From Phyto melanocephala (lineage: Eukaryota > Arthropoda > Insecta > Diptera > Rhinophoridae), in assembly GCA_941918925.1 (NCBI GenBank), contig OW799234.1, positions 63,883,043 to 63,947,042 on the forward strand: a DNA stretch of 64,000 nt, written 5' to 3'. The position numbers and the translations under genes were made by a program. Position 1 is the stretch's first letter. The number at the start of each line of letters is the position of its first letter. The notes under the pieces are model-generated. The model ran no database searches. It was not told the origin of the DNA and saw only the letters and a program-made list of their open reading frames with translations. Of the stretch, positions 47,457-58,469 are shown in pieces.

Positions 47457-48157
47457 TACTTTTTTAATTTACCCAGTTTAACCCCACAATATTAGTACCA
47501 AACGAATGGAAACGACAGTAGAAAACAGTAAACGACTAAGACGTTAAAAATTTAAGATGGCGACCAAAAAAAAGGCAGATATATTTGTCAGATATAGTAA
47601 TTACGGCTTAAGCCCTCCTTAGCCAATATTGGTATCAAATGAAAGGGCTTGACTGGTTGAATACATTATATATGAAAAAGTTTAATTACAATTTAGTTTA
47701 GCATTTAATAAGATTCCAAGATCAGAGACGGATTCCAGTTTATTGAACTTATAACTATTTAAAACATAATTCACTTTAATATAACATCTACGAAAGAAAC
47801 AAATATATTTGCATTTTTCAGGGTTCAGCTCTATTAAATCTACACCATAAATTAAAAGCTTCTATATCCTCTTGTAAGAGGGTGTGATCGGCATATTTAT
47901 TATAGCTAAGGAATTTTTTTACGTCGTCAGCATTTATAAAAACGTTTGAGAACTTAATAGTATTTGGTAGATCATTAATGAATAAGGAAAAAAGCAATGG
48001 ACCAAAATGACTTTCCTGAGGAACACCAGAAACAATGGCTATTGATTAATAGATAACGCTTTTTATACGAACATTTTGTTTCCTATTTGTCAAGTAAGAA
48101 TAAATCCACTTGAGTATTCAAAAGTTTATTTTATAAATTTATTTTGTTTTAAAGACT

Positions 48158-48289
48158 AAAAGTGTTATGCATAATAACAAACCGTGTACTAAATAACGAG
48201 CTATTAACTTTTTATGGGGAAATTTCCATAAGGGAAAGATAGCAGCTCGTTAGTTAGCACACAGTTTGTTGTTATGCATAACGCTTTAA
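48158..48289. mobile_element. foldback MITE, copy in unit 2
   Basis: Same as 47325-47456, carried along by the 833-bp duplication. Confidence 0.7.
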
Positions 48290-48533
48290 TACTTTTTTAA
48301 TTTACCCAGTTTAACCCCACAATATTAGTACCAAACGAATGGAAACGACAGTAGAAAACAGTAAACGACTAAGACGTTAAAAATTTAAGATGGCGACCAA
48401 AAAAAAGGCAGATATATTTGTCAGATATAGTAATTACGGCTTAAGCCCTCCTTAGCCAATATTGGTATCAAATGAAAGGGCTTGACTGGTTGAATACATT
48501 ATATATGAAAAAGTTTAATTACAATATGGCGCC

Positions 48534-49308
48534 CTAAACAACTAACTATGTAAAAATTCAAAAACGAAAATGGCGTTGAAAATAATAAAACAAAAAGACG
48601 CTTAACTACATCTAAGGTATTATCACATTCCGTACTGCCGAATATAGCATTCTTACAAGTTTTATTTAAATAAAAAAGTATAAATAGTATAAATTTTTCA
48701 ATAAATTGTTTAAATATGTATTTATTTTTAGCTTTCCTGTTTACAGCCAAATATGATCTCATTTTTCCCATGACAGGTGGAATTTCATATTTAGTAGAAA
48801 CCGACATGCTCACCTTTAGGAAAAAATTATAGTGGAGGAAAGCCTTGTGCAGCTCCTGTTATTAGAATCCGCCAGTTGTTTACAAAAGTTTTATATATTT
48901 TGTTTTAAACGTATAAAATTTCAAAATATGCAAGTTTAAATGATATCGACTGTTTTTAAAAGTGTTATTATTAACTCAGTGTATAAAACAAGCTTGCATA
49001 CATTAAAAATTATTTCTTTATTTGCAAGTAACGAAACTTATTAACAAGAAAGGCCGTGCTGATAAAAGTTTTTTTTTTTTTAATTAATATTGCACCGTCA
49101 CATCTAAATTAAAGTAGGTTGATGATTTGATCTCTATATTGTTTTTGTAGCGACAGTTTTCTTTAAAAAAATGGGATTCTTTTTATTGCAAATAATAAAA
49201 ATAATAATAAAAATAATTTATATATACAATTTTAACAAATTCAGTTGAAAAGTTTTAGTTTAAAAATTAAGAACTGTCAGTCAAATATTATAATAGTTTA
49301 TTTTTAAT
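48534..49308. other. DINE-1-like 3' end fragment, otherwise nothing recognised
   Basis: CCGTACTGCCGAATATAGCATTCTTACAAG at about 48630-48660 is a variant 3' end of the DINE-1-like group. Together with the GGTATCAAATGAAAGGGC block before it this may be a third type. The rest, up to the target duplication at 49309, shows nothing. Confidence 0.35.
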
Positions 49309-49433
49309 ATTCAACTTATTATTATTTAAATTTTTAATCAGGCTTGAGTTCATATTAATATTCTTTTTATTTTTACAAAGAATTTTTTTAATTGTGATAA
49401 ATGAAAGAATAAATCTTGAAAAATTATATTTTT

Positions 49434-49504
49434 ACCGACACTAGCCGAGTGGAATGCATTTTCGAAACCAGCTACGATTTCATCATCAGCACTCTCTGAT
49501 CGGT
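49434..49504 (-). ncRNA. type I hammerhead ribozyme motif, copy 3
   Basis: Reverse complement of the same 71-nt motif; core, stems and palindromic stem III unchanged. Predicted cleavage between 49452 and 49451 on the minus strand. Confidence 0.7.
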
Positions 49505-50195
49505 GGTTACATGTTGGTTGTAAATATCATCTATTTAACTCACGGGACTTATGTTAATTGAATTCGGTAACTAATTTTTAGTTTTTCCTATTTCATATAT
49601 TTTTTACCACAATGAGTTAGATTGAAATTTTAACCAAACAGCAACCCTTTTTACTTTTGTTTGTTATTATCTTTCATTTATCACTATTTTTGTCCTGCTC
49701 TAGCCACCAGTTAGGTAGCGATAAGAACAGATAATTGTTTTTAACAATCAATGTTTATAATCATTTGTTTTATTTTCTGTGAGGTCAGTATACAACGAAA
49801 TGTTGACTGACTAACAGTGAATGAATGATTTTTTGCACCGTGCAAAAAATCACAGGGCACGGTGCAAAAAATCATTCATTCACTGTTAGTCAGTCAACAT
49901 TTCGTTGTATACTGACCTCACAGAAAATAAAACAAATGATTATAAACATTGATTGTTAAAAACAATTATCTGTTCTTATCGCTACCTAACTGGTGGCTAG
50001 AGCAGGACAAAAATAGTGATAAATGAAAGATAATAACAAACAAAAGTAAAAAGGGTTGCTGTTTGGTTAAAATTTCAATCTAACTCATTGTGGTAAAAAA
50101 TATATGAAATAGGAAAAACTAAAAATTAGTTACCGAATTCAATTAACATAAGTCCCGTGAGTTAAATAGATGATATTTACAACCAACATGTAACC

Positions 50196-50266
50196 ACCGA
50201 TCAGAGAGTGCTGATGATGAAATCGTAGCTGGTTTCGAAAATGCATTCCACTCGGCTAGTGTCGGT
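50196..50266 (+). ncRNA. type I hammerhead ribozyme motif, copy 4
   Basis: Same 71-nt motif; predicted cleavage 50248/50249. Confidence 0.7.
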
Positions 50267-50774
50267 AAAAATATAATTTTTCAAGATTTATTCTTTCATT
50301 TATCACAATTAAAAAAATTCTTTGTAAAAATAAAAAGAATATTAATATGAACTCAAGCCTGATTAAAAATTTAAATAATAGTTTAAACAGAAAAGTTCGA
50401 CAAAATAAAAAAAATTCAATTTATATAAACACAGGGCACGGTGCAAAAAATCATTCATTCACTGTTAGTCAGTCAACATTTCGTTGTATACTGACCTCAC
50501 AGAAAATAAAACAAATGATTATAAACATTGATTGTTAAAAACAATTATCTGTTCTTATCGCTACCTAACTGGTGGCTAGAGCAGGACAAAAATAGTGATA
50601 AATGAAAGATAATAACAAACAAAAGTAAAAAGGGTTGCTGTTTGGTTAAAATTTCAATCTAACTCATTGTGGTAAAAAATATATGAAATAGGAAAAACTA
50701 AAAATTAGTTACCGAATTCAATTAACATAAGTCCCGTGAGTTAAATAGATGATATTTACAACCAACATGTAACC

Positions 50775-50845
50775 ACCGATCAGAGAGTGCTGATGATGAA
50801 ATCGTAGCTGGTTTCGAAAATGCATTCCACTCGGCTAGTGTCGGT
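50775..50845 (+). ncRNA. type I hammerhead ribozyme motif, copy 5
   Basis: Same 71-nt motif; predicted cleavage 50827/50828, giving a 579-nt monomer between copies 4 and 5. Confidence 0.7.
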
Positions 50846-51029
50846 AAAAATATAATTTTTCAAGATTTATTCTTTCATTTATCACAATTAAAAAAATTCT
50901 TTGTAAAAATAAAAAGAATATTAATATGAACTCAAGCCTGATTAAAAATTTAAATAATAGTTTAAACAGAAAAGTTCGACAAAATAAAAAAAAAATTCAA
51001 TTTATTCAACTTATTATTAGTTTTTATAT

Positions 51030-51420
51030 TTCACTACCTGGGCCCGGTCCGTGTGGCAGCGAAACAGAGCACTTCTTACGGCCCATAGAGCATGCATATA
51101 AAAAATGGTCAAAATCGGTCAAGTAGTTTTTGAGTTTATCGATCACGAATATACACGTAATTTTTATATAAAGGGTCCGCCATCTAACGTTTCTTTTACA
51201 ACTTGTGCTTTTTTCGTGAATGGTAACACTTGGCTCATGTCTGATTTGACAGATTAGTTTTATCCTTCCGCTGAACGAAAATGGTTGTGTACAACAACTG
51301 AACAGAAACACTCCTCACGGCCCATAGAGCATGCATATAAAGTTTGGTCAAAATCGGTCCAGTAGTTTTTGAGTTTATACATCACGAACATACACGTAAT
51401 TTTTATATTGTAGAGATTTG
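51030..51420. repeat. duplicated dispersed repeat with a mariner terminus between
   Basis: CGGCCCATAGAGCATGCATATAAA and GTCAAAATCGGTC.AGTAGTTTTTGAG occur at about 51077-51170 and again at 51318-51410. Between them 51174-51295 carries the left end of the mariner family (GGTCCGCCATCTAACG...TGACAGAT...CTTCCGCTGAACG) with everything else deleted. Confidence 0.6.
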
Positions 51421-51713
51421 GTCGTTAATATAGTTAGTTCCTTAAACAGAACTTAAATTAAAAAATCTCTGCCGTTTACTTGAATGGGTTCATTAATTTT
51501 ATTTTATTTGTTCAAACTTACAGAAGAACATTTTATTTGACCTTAAAATGAGAGAGAGTTTAAAATATGAAAACTAGCGGTACAATAAACAGTTTTTGTT
51601 GTTTTTTGGTTCTACGCAAAAATGCAGTTTTTTAGTTCACTTGATTAGATTCGTTTCGAATAAAATTAGTTTACAACGCATAAATTCTCTAAAAGTTTTT
51701 AATGCTTGTGAAT

Positions 51714-51974
51714 ATATCGATGCCTTACTTCCTCAACCTCGTATCTTAAAAAATTTAATTTTTCAGGATAGAAAAGAAAAACGGTTAATCTTTTCATACT
51801 TCGGTGTTTGGTTAAAAGTTTAAATGCAATTATTAAGGAATTGATTGTATTTATATATATTAGTAGTAATAATATACTAATCTTTTTTAGTTAAAGCATA
51901 AAACAATCGTTTGATATGAAAACGTCAAAACCGTATTTTTAAGATACGAGGTTGAGGAAGTAAGGCATCGATAT
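51714..51974. mobile_element. 261-bp MITE with exact 39-bp terminal inverted repeats
   Basis: ATATCGATGCCTTACTTCCT... (51714-51752) is repeated exactly inverted at 51936-51974. The interior (about 180 bp) is unrelated and non-coding. Flank AT/TA allows a TA-type target. Confidence 0.85.
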
Positions 51975-54474
51975 GCCACATTTTCTTATTTTCTCTTAAG
52001 TAATAGAACAAGTAAGCCATAATCCGAAAAAAAAACGCAAAATTAAAGCGATTCCGAAATTTGTTCCAAATACCTTGTTACACTTACGTAATTGTTGCGG
52101 ATTTAAAACACAAAATCTTATATAAATACTTTTTTAAAGTATCAAAATAGGGGTATTCAAATAAAAGAACTGCGAAGTGAAGTTAAAAATGTTTTGTTTA
52201 TTATTTTGTGGAGCTTCAAATCGAATGAGTCCAATTTAGTTTCAGTTCGTAAATTGTGACAGAAATATCATTACTACAAAATTCTTACTAAAAATATTTC
52301 AAAAACTTTGCAGCAAGCCTTTACATTACTAAGTTATGTGTTATTTGGGCCGATAAGAAACATACTTTGGAAGAAATTTTCCACCCACATATTATTTTAT
52401 TTAAAAAAAAGTCTGTTGTTCTTATATTCTTATTAGCGATTCTTCGGGGGGAAAAATATTTAAAAAAATATTAATAATATATTAAAAATCAAAAATTTGT
52501 TATTATTGTAATTCTTGTCTCATAATGTTATATTTTACTGTTTTTAAATGTGGGGATTGGTGGCACTGAGCGCTTGACTAGAAGTGGTCACTCTTTTTAG
52601 ATACTCTGTGTACTTTGACACGGACGAGTGTTGACATAATTGTAACGAACGAAATAACTTGGGACGAAGTTTGACGGGGCAACGAACGACGATAAAGGAC
52701 AGAATAGGTTTGGACGACGAAGCACAAAGACGTTACTTTATTTTAAGGCAATAAATGTTTAATTCACTAAAATTTAATCTGTATAAGTAATTACTTAATT
52801 GTTTTCCAAAACAAAATAGATCAGACTAGGTCGCTTATATTATCTACAACTCAGAATTCTTTCGCATAACCTAAGGCATATCCAGAAAGTATATGCATCA
52901 CATGCAATTTGTTTTTGTATATATGCCGGCATATGTCACCGGCATATTTTTATTTTCTTGATTATTTTTAATAATTTTTAAAAAAATTTTAAAGCAAAAA
53001 CTTTAAAGCGTTTCAAACCAATTGAAACTACGAATTACTTATTTTGTAATAACAATAAAAAAAATTTAGTTTGACAAATGGAGACAGACTTAAAAAAAAT
53101 GGTAACGATTATATATAGTATATAGAAAAAACCAGTCATCAGCTGACGATACGAGCACCTTATGAAAATGCCTTGGCATAACCTTTAAGGACAATATTAT
53201 TGACAAATATCTTAATTAACAAATTCTTAAGCATTGGTTAACACAATATTATTTTCAATGCTTTTGTCAACTGGGTTGTAACATACATCTATCAAAAAAT
53301 ATAGTCTTAAAACAAATCTCATCGTTAACGCGACAAAAAATTATTAGAAACAAATATTCGATCGGCAAATTTTTCAACAACAATAAATCTTCTTTTCTGA
53401 AAGAGGCAAAGAATAAAAAAAAAACGAATTAATTATAATAATTCGTTCACAAAATAAATCTGCAACAGAAACTACGCAAATACAAACATTTTGAATAAAA
53501 TTATCAAGATTAACATTTTGATTGTAACTGATTTATTTGATTAACAAACTAATTGGATGTAAATTTATTAGTTAGTAGAAGCGTTCAATTTATGCTGAAG
53601 CATACACACACACAGAGTTTTACACGCACAAACTCCTATCAGTTGTAAGTACATGGCGTTAAAAAAAAACTAAATAAATGAATAATATATCTAGTGATAA
53701 TGAAGTTTATTATAGTGTGGGGTTGGGGTGGCAAAGAAGAGGCAACTTAAGCAATTATATGTCTATGATTGGTGTTTGCTTCCGCAAGGCATTAATTATT
53801 TTCCGAAAACGCGTGTTCGTCTTAAGATTTAAGATGCCAGAGGCATTATTACTTTTGTTGTTGTTGGTTATATTAATATAATTCCCTTAGTTATCATCTT
53901 TGTTTTTGATGTTGTATTTGCCATGTTGATTAGGCCTCTTAGTTATAATCATATTGTTTGGCACATTTTCAACATTATGCGCATTTGGCTATTGCGAGTG
54001 ATTGGTGGTGGTATATTACGTTGACGCATTCGATTTCGTCTACACAAATGTTGATTTTGCTGCTTCAGTTGCTTATACTGTCAGTTTTTTGTATTGTACT
54101 TTGTAAGTTTATTTAAACGCATTTTCTTTCGCTGTTGTTTTTATTTCTGTATAATTTTGCAAGACTGTAAATTATCGAATTTTACTATTCAGTTTCATCA
54201 TCTGCTTTAGAATCTCTGCTTGTATTAATATCTGTTAGTGCAGCATCATCCCTTGTAGCACTTATACCTGTAGTCTCCGTTAAGGTGGGTGCTGTGTCCC
54301 AGTCTCTGTTCTCCATTGTGGTAGGTGTTGTTAGTGTGATGATTTAATAAGTGGGCTCTGGTTTTGGTCGCCGAAATAGCGATTTGCAAGATGTAAACAT
54401 TTCCATTAAACTCCTACTCTTTTCAAAATTATCAGGTCAAACTACAGGGTTGCCATCAAAAACCCAGCACATTA
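51975..54474. other. no gene confirmed; a few single-copy-looking stretches
   Basis: 52610-52740 is less AT-rich and has GAACGA/GACGA words (TAACGAACGAAATAAC, CAACGAACGACGAT); it might be an LTR scrap. A short hairpin ATGCCGGCATATGTCACCGGCAT lies at 52924. At 53680-54316 there are short ORFs on both strands (minus 54185-54316, 43 aa, Thr/Asp-rich; plus 53678-53881, 67 aa). None matches a family I know. Confidence 0.3.
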
Positions 54475-54785
54475 AAGGCTATAACACACGGCATGTTTTT
54501 TACATCTGACTTTAAAATTTGTGAGACATATGTAAATCTACATGTCTGTCAAAATTGTACTTTTACGCTGACTGCTTTGCAGCAGCAGAGATTTCTGCCA
54601 ACGACTGATGTCACATGTTTTTACAGAAGAAAATAGAGCGCGTTCAAATTAAAATTTTGTCAGATGTCTCAACACATGTTTTTTTTACAGAAAAAATGTT
54701 TTAAAGGTAACACACGACATGTTTGTATTTGCAGTGGAGAATTTGACAAGTCAGATGTAAAAAACATGCCGTGTATTAGCTCCTT
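54475..54785. mobile_element. 311-bp MITE with long imperfect inverted repeats
   Basis: AAGGCTATAACACACGGC...GTTTTTTACATCTGACTT on the left matches inverted AAGGAGCTAATACACGGC...ACATCTGACTT on the right. The ACATGT word recurs inside. TAA on both edges could be a 3-bp (Harbinger) or TA (mariner) target duplication. Confidence 0.7.
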
Positions 54786-55409
54786 AATAAAGCAGAACGC
54801 CCCTGGGAGGTTAATTTTCTTGGATGTAGCAAATATGTCTTTAGAGCTGCTATAAAATAAATATTATTAGTCAGAAAATTTAATATTGAATTTATAGTTT
54901 TCTTTTTCAATAAAAATGCCAACGCAGTTGAATATTAGCTAAAGTGCTTTACCGCAATCTTGTATGTACCTGACCTGCCTTTGTAATGCAATCTGGCTGT
55001 TAATACGTTTTACCAGCAACACATCGTGCATACAAATACGGATGTTAATAAAACTTTATTGAACTGCATCTTCTTGAGCGTGGAATGACGGTTGTGAAGC
55101 AAACTTTTTGGATTTTATAATCAGCTTGTCTTTTTATAAAGATTTTCAAGTCATAGCTAAACTTTCATAGTTTTTAAGACACATAATTATTAAAAAAAAG
55201 GAAAAGAAAAGTCGTGTGTTTGAAGTACGAATTTGACGATAGTCTTAAATATCCTAAAGGCATTTGCTAATCAAAGAGAATTTGTTTTAGCAGTGATTTT
55301 ATAACATCTTAAGTCGACTTAGGGTCGAGTATTAGTTTTTAAAATTTATTTACAAATAAAGAACTAAAAATACATTTTTATTTTGTAATTAAAAAAAAAA
55401 TATATAGAG
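54786..55409. other. no gene or recognised element
   Basis: AT-rich spacer with no motif noted. Confidence 0.3.
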
Positions 55410-56350
55410 ACAGCTGCAGTCAAAATAATAGCACAAACTTAAACATAACAAAAGCTTTGTTTAATTTTAACCAAAACGCAGTTAAAGATGCTGTGATATA
55501 AATAGTTTAAGCAAAACTAAAATATTTCACTTTTGTGTTTTCGATGTAATGAATGACCGACAATCAAATGTCTGATAGTGTGGACATTTGCACATTTGTG
55601 ACAGATTTTTTGTAAAGTGTGTCCGATTTATTAATCTTTTGAAAATATTCATAAAACTGTGCGATCAGAGTAGCATCTTGCAAGCAAGTATGACATTGTG
55701 GCATTCAATTACACATTTTGTTGCGTTGTTGAATGTGCAGTCCACACCTGATTGAGTTTACCAACAAAAAGCTCTTCGCGACTTCTGCCAACACTTTATA
55801 ATTATTGATGTTGTTGTTCATTCAAAAAGTCACATAAAAAATCATGTTTTTTAAAAACTTAGTAATTGCTTTGTTGTCGAATCATGCTGACTAAATGCTT
55901 GTTTCCAAAACTATTCAGCTAAACTTAAACGAAATTTGGTTCCAACAAGACAGCGTTACTAACTAAACAGCGCGCTAAACAATCGATTCATTGCAAAATC
56001 TGATTTGGTGACAACTTTACACTCAGAAGTGGTTCTATGCAGTGGTTCCCTCGTTTGTGTGATTTAACGCCTCTGGATAATCTTTATAGGGCTATGTTAT
56101 GACATTGGCGACAAACCATACGGCCATAGGGCTAGATTTATTGGCAAAGGTGGTCAAAAATTTGACTGATAAAATGGACCTCGTGGAACCGTGACTGCAG
56201 CCGTGACGAACATATGCCGAAAAACAATTTTGAAAAAATATTCTTGAAATCCACCAAATTGTGATGAAAAATTTCATTCCAAAAATATTTCTGTCTCCTT
56301 TAACTTCGCATTTAGCTAAAAAGCACCCTTTAAAAGGTATTGTTTTTTGA
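55410..56350 (+). pseudogene. mariner transposon relic
   Basis: Starts with GCAGTCAAAATAATAGCAC, a terminus common among Tc1/mariner elements. Later broken plus frames give IWFQQDSVT and GYVMTLATNH plus KVVKNLTDKMDLVEP, corresponding to the second Asp region and C-terminus of a mariner-type transposase. Many stops. No matching right terminus was found. Confidence 0.5.
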
Positions 56351-57196
56351 ATGACTATCTATGGTGACTAGACACGTTACTTTAGTTCTATTTTTCAGAC
56401 AATCAAGTTCATTGAATCTCAAAAACCAATTAAAAATAATTTGTGTTTAAGGAAAAAAAAGGACTAAATCAACCGGTTGACTCTAATGGTAACCGTGTTG
56501 TTGTAGCGGCAATGATAGGGTTGGATCAAGCACATCCAAACATTCAAACTTTATCAAACAAGTTTTTAATAGTGCAAATGTCTTTGATGCGATTTTATGA
56601 CAGTTGTGGTGTCTCTTAAAGATTGACTTTACAACGTTTGGTGAACAAACAGCAAACGATTTGTTGGATACATATTCAGCCAGGATCCGTTCTTTCAAAA
56701 ATGCCATATCAAACAATTAAAATGTTGTAGTCGGTGATATCTAGTATGCAGAAGGATACGGGGCGGTCTTTTCTACGCTGTGTATGAGAACTCAGTATAT
56801 CTAAAAACGCTTTCTTAATAATGCTAATTTGAACATAGTGGCAATTCATTCACAAAAAGTTAATGTTTTTTTGTTTATTTGGCATCATTGGTCCGTAATT
56901 TTTTTAAAATTAAGAATTTATTAAAACTGTTTTTTGTTTTGTTGCTTGTTGACATAAGCCAATTTTTTTAGCATCTTATGCTCACATTATAAAATCTAGT
57001 TTAAAAGAAATTTTCCTGTAGACGTGCACTCTTAATATTATTAAAAATGGTTCATTATCTTGGAAGTTATAAGCTTTTAAAGTTGCTACTAAATCGTGCA
57101 CAAAACTTCAGTGTGCAACAAAACAAAATATAAATAAACATGTTGAATCAACATTGTTGATTCTAATTGTTTTTGCAAAGAGCATTTTTCGTGTAT
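56351..57196. other. no gene or recognised element
   Basis: A 77-aa minus ORF (56483-56716) shows no recognised domain. GTTGTTGTAGCGGCAATGA near 56498 is a phrase I associate with dispersed fly repeats. Confidence 0.3.
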
Positions 57197-57204
57197 GTTT
57201 TAAT

Positions 57205-58426
57205 CACTGTTGCCATTTCAGCTATTTTCTTGTCAAATCTAGCGATTTTTAAATATTTTTTCGGGAAAAAATATGATTTAGCTATTAGCGGGAAATCTAG
57301 CGATTTTTGCGATGTTAGTTTTTAACGTGTTTTAAATAGATTTGTTGTATACATTCTTAAAGAGTAGCTACCAATTCGTTTGTAAGGCGAATGCTATTTT
57401 CAATACACTTTTTAATACAGATTATGGCATCTGAAAGGCAAAAACCACGTACATTAAAATTCAAAAACCAATTTTATCTTGCAAAATTTATAGCTCGAAT
57501 AATTTGAGTTCTGAGTATGTGAATTATACAAAAAAAAACTATTTAAAAATTGCTTGAAAGAAATTAGAAATATTGCAAAAAAACTAATAAAATCAAAAAC
57601 TTGTGCATGGTTAAGCCATTAAAAGTTTAAGTCCTGGGTGATGCAAGATTAAAAAGACGATACAAAAGGATATTGATGCAGGTGCTCCCTGTCTGCAAAA
57701 TTGTACAAACACAAGTCATCTGCATCGGCGAAAGGTTTATATTGAAAAAATTTAAATTAAAAGAAGGCTTCATTTATATCTCAACATACGTCAATTAATT
57801 TAATTGATCACCTGAGTGATTTATGTAAAAAAGATTTCGATGGAACGATTGAAAACCGTATTCATAGAACCAAATGCTTAGCGATAAAAAAAAAAATGTT
57901 TTAATGACCCATCTCTTAATGGAAGTTAGAAACGATGTATCAGGTTCTAGTTATAGTGTATTAGGAAATAAATCAATAGACGTTGGTGTCATCAAGTGGT
58001 ACATAAATTTAAAATAAATATTCTCTTTGTCATAGGTATTTTAATTATTATTTTCAGTACTGAAAAACAACAAATTGTGTTAACATTTCTAAGCTTGGCT
58101 GAAGTGGCCGATGCGACAGCTTCAATTACGATATATGTATTTGAATCAACACTCAAGAAACTAGATTATAATTTTACATGTGAAAGCGAGAATATAGAGT
58201 ATTGGCTTTAGACTTTTAGTGAATTACTATACTTTTCTTTTTTGCCTTCTGTCATTATAAAAGAAAAACTTAGCGATAAAACGCTACATTTTCCGCGCAA
58301 TAAAAAAAATGGACGAACACTTGGCTAAATTTTAAATTTATTCCAGAATTTGCGAAAAAATAAATAATTAGCTATTTATCGCTAAAATTCTATGGGAAAT
58401 GAAATGGGAAACAGTTGGCAACAGTG
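57205..58426 (+). mobile_element. hAT-family transposon, deleted and decayed
   Basis: Ends CACTGTTGCCA and TGGCAACAGTG are inverted repeats. GTTTTAAT (8 bp) is duplicated at 57197-57204 and 58427-58434, the hAT hallmark. Broken plus-strand frames show LIDHLSDLCKKDFDGT and LLMEVRNDVSGSSYSVL, and IFSTEKQQIVLTFLSLAEVA in a 71-aa open stretch (57996-58211). These belong to the DUF4371-type catalytic region of hAT transposases. The C-terminal dimerisation region is missing. Confidence 0.85.
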
Positions 58427-58469
58427 GTTTTAATAAACAAAACAAAGAGAGTATAGTAACATTTACAAC

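Larger units (their letters stand above)
46868..48533. repeat. 833-bp tandem duplication (two units)
   Basis: Unit 1 (46868-47700) and unit 2 (47701-48533) are nearly identical; one difference was seen (AACTAAGG against AGCTAAGG near 47070/47903). Each unit holds part of the LINE RT, a 132-bp foldback and a GGTATCAAATGAAAGGGCTTG repeat. Unit 2 continues beyond as TATGGCGCCCTAAAC. The right end is approximate. Confidence 0.85.
49325..51003 (+). mobile_element. hammerhead-bearing composite, locus 2: one inverted plus two direct units
   Basis: The minus unit (49325-about 49845) is joined head to head to plus units (about 49853-51003) at GCACCGTGC...GGGCACGGTGC. It holds three hammerheads: minus at 49434-49504, plus at 50196-50266 and 50775-50845 (579 bp apart). 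ATTCAACTTATTATTA (16 bp) lies directly outside both ends (49309-49324, 51004-51019), so the whole composite arrived in one insertion. Each unit repeats the MNSSLIKNLNNSLNRK ORF start (50347, 50926). Inverted and tandem partial units with variable target duplications are known for Penelope-like elements; hammerheads in tandem are known for Penelope-like elements and retrozymes. Confidence 0.8.

Noticed and set aside
51596..51823. 75-aa plus-strand ORF across the 51.7-kb MITE
   Set aside because: It runs through the inverted-repeat arm and has no conserved motif; chance ORF.
53678..54316. Small coding genes (67-aa plus ORF; 43-aa minus ORF)
   Set aside because: No recognised domain, no supporting splice or promoter signals, and ORFs this short occur by chance.
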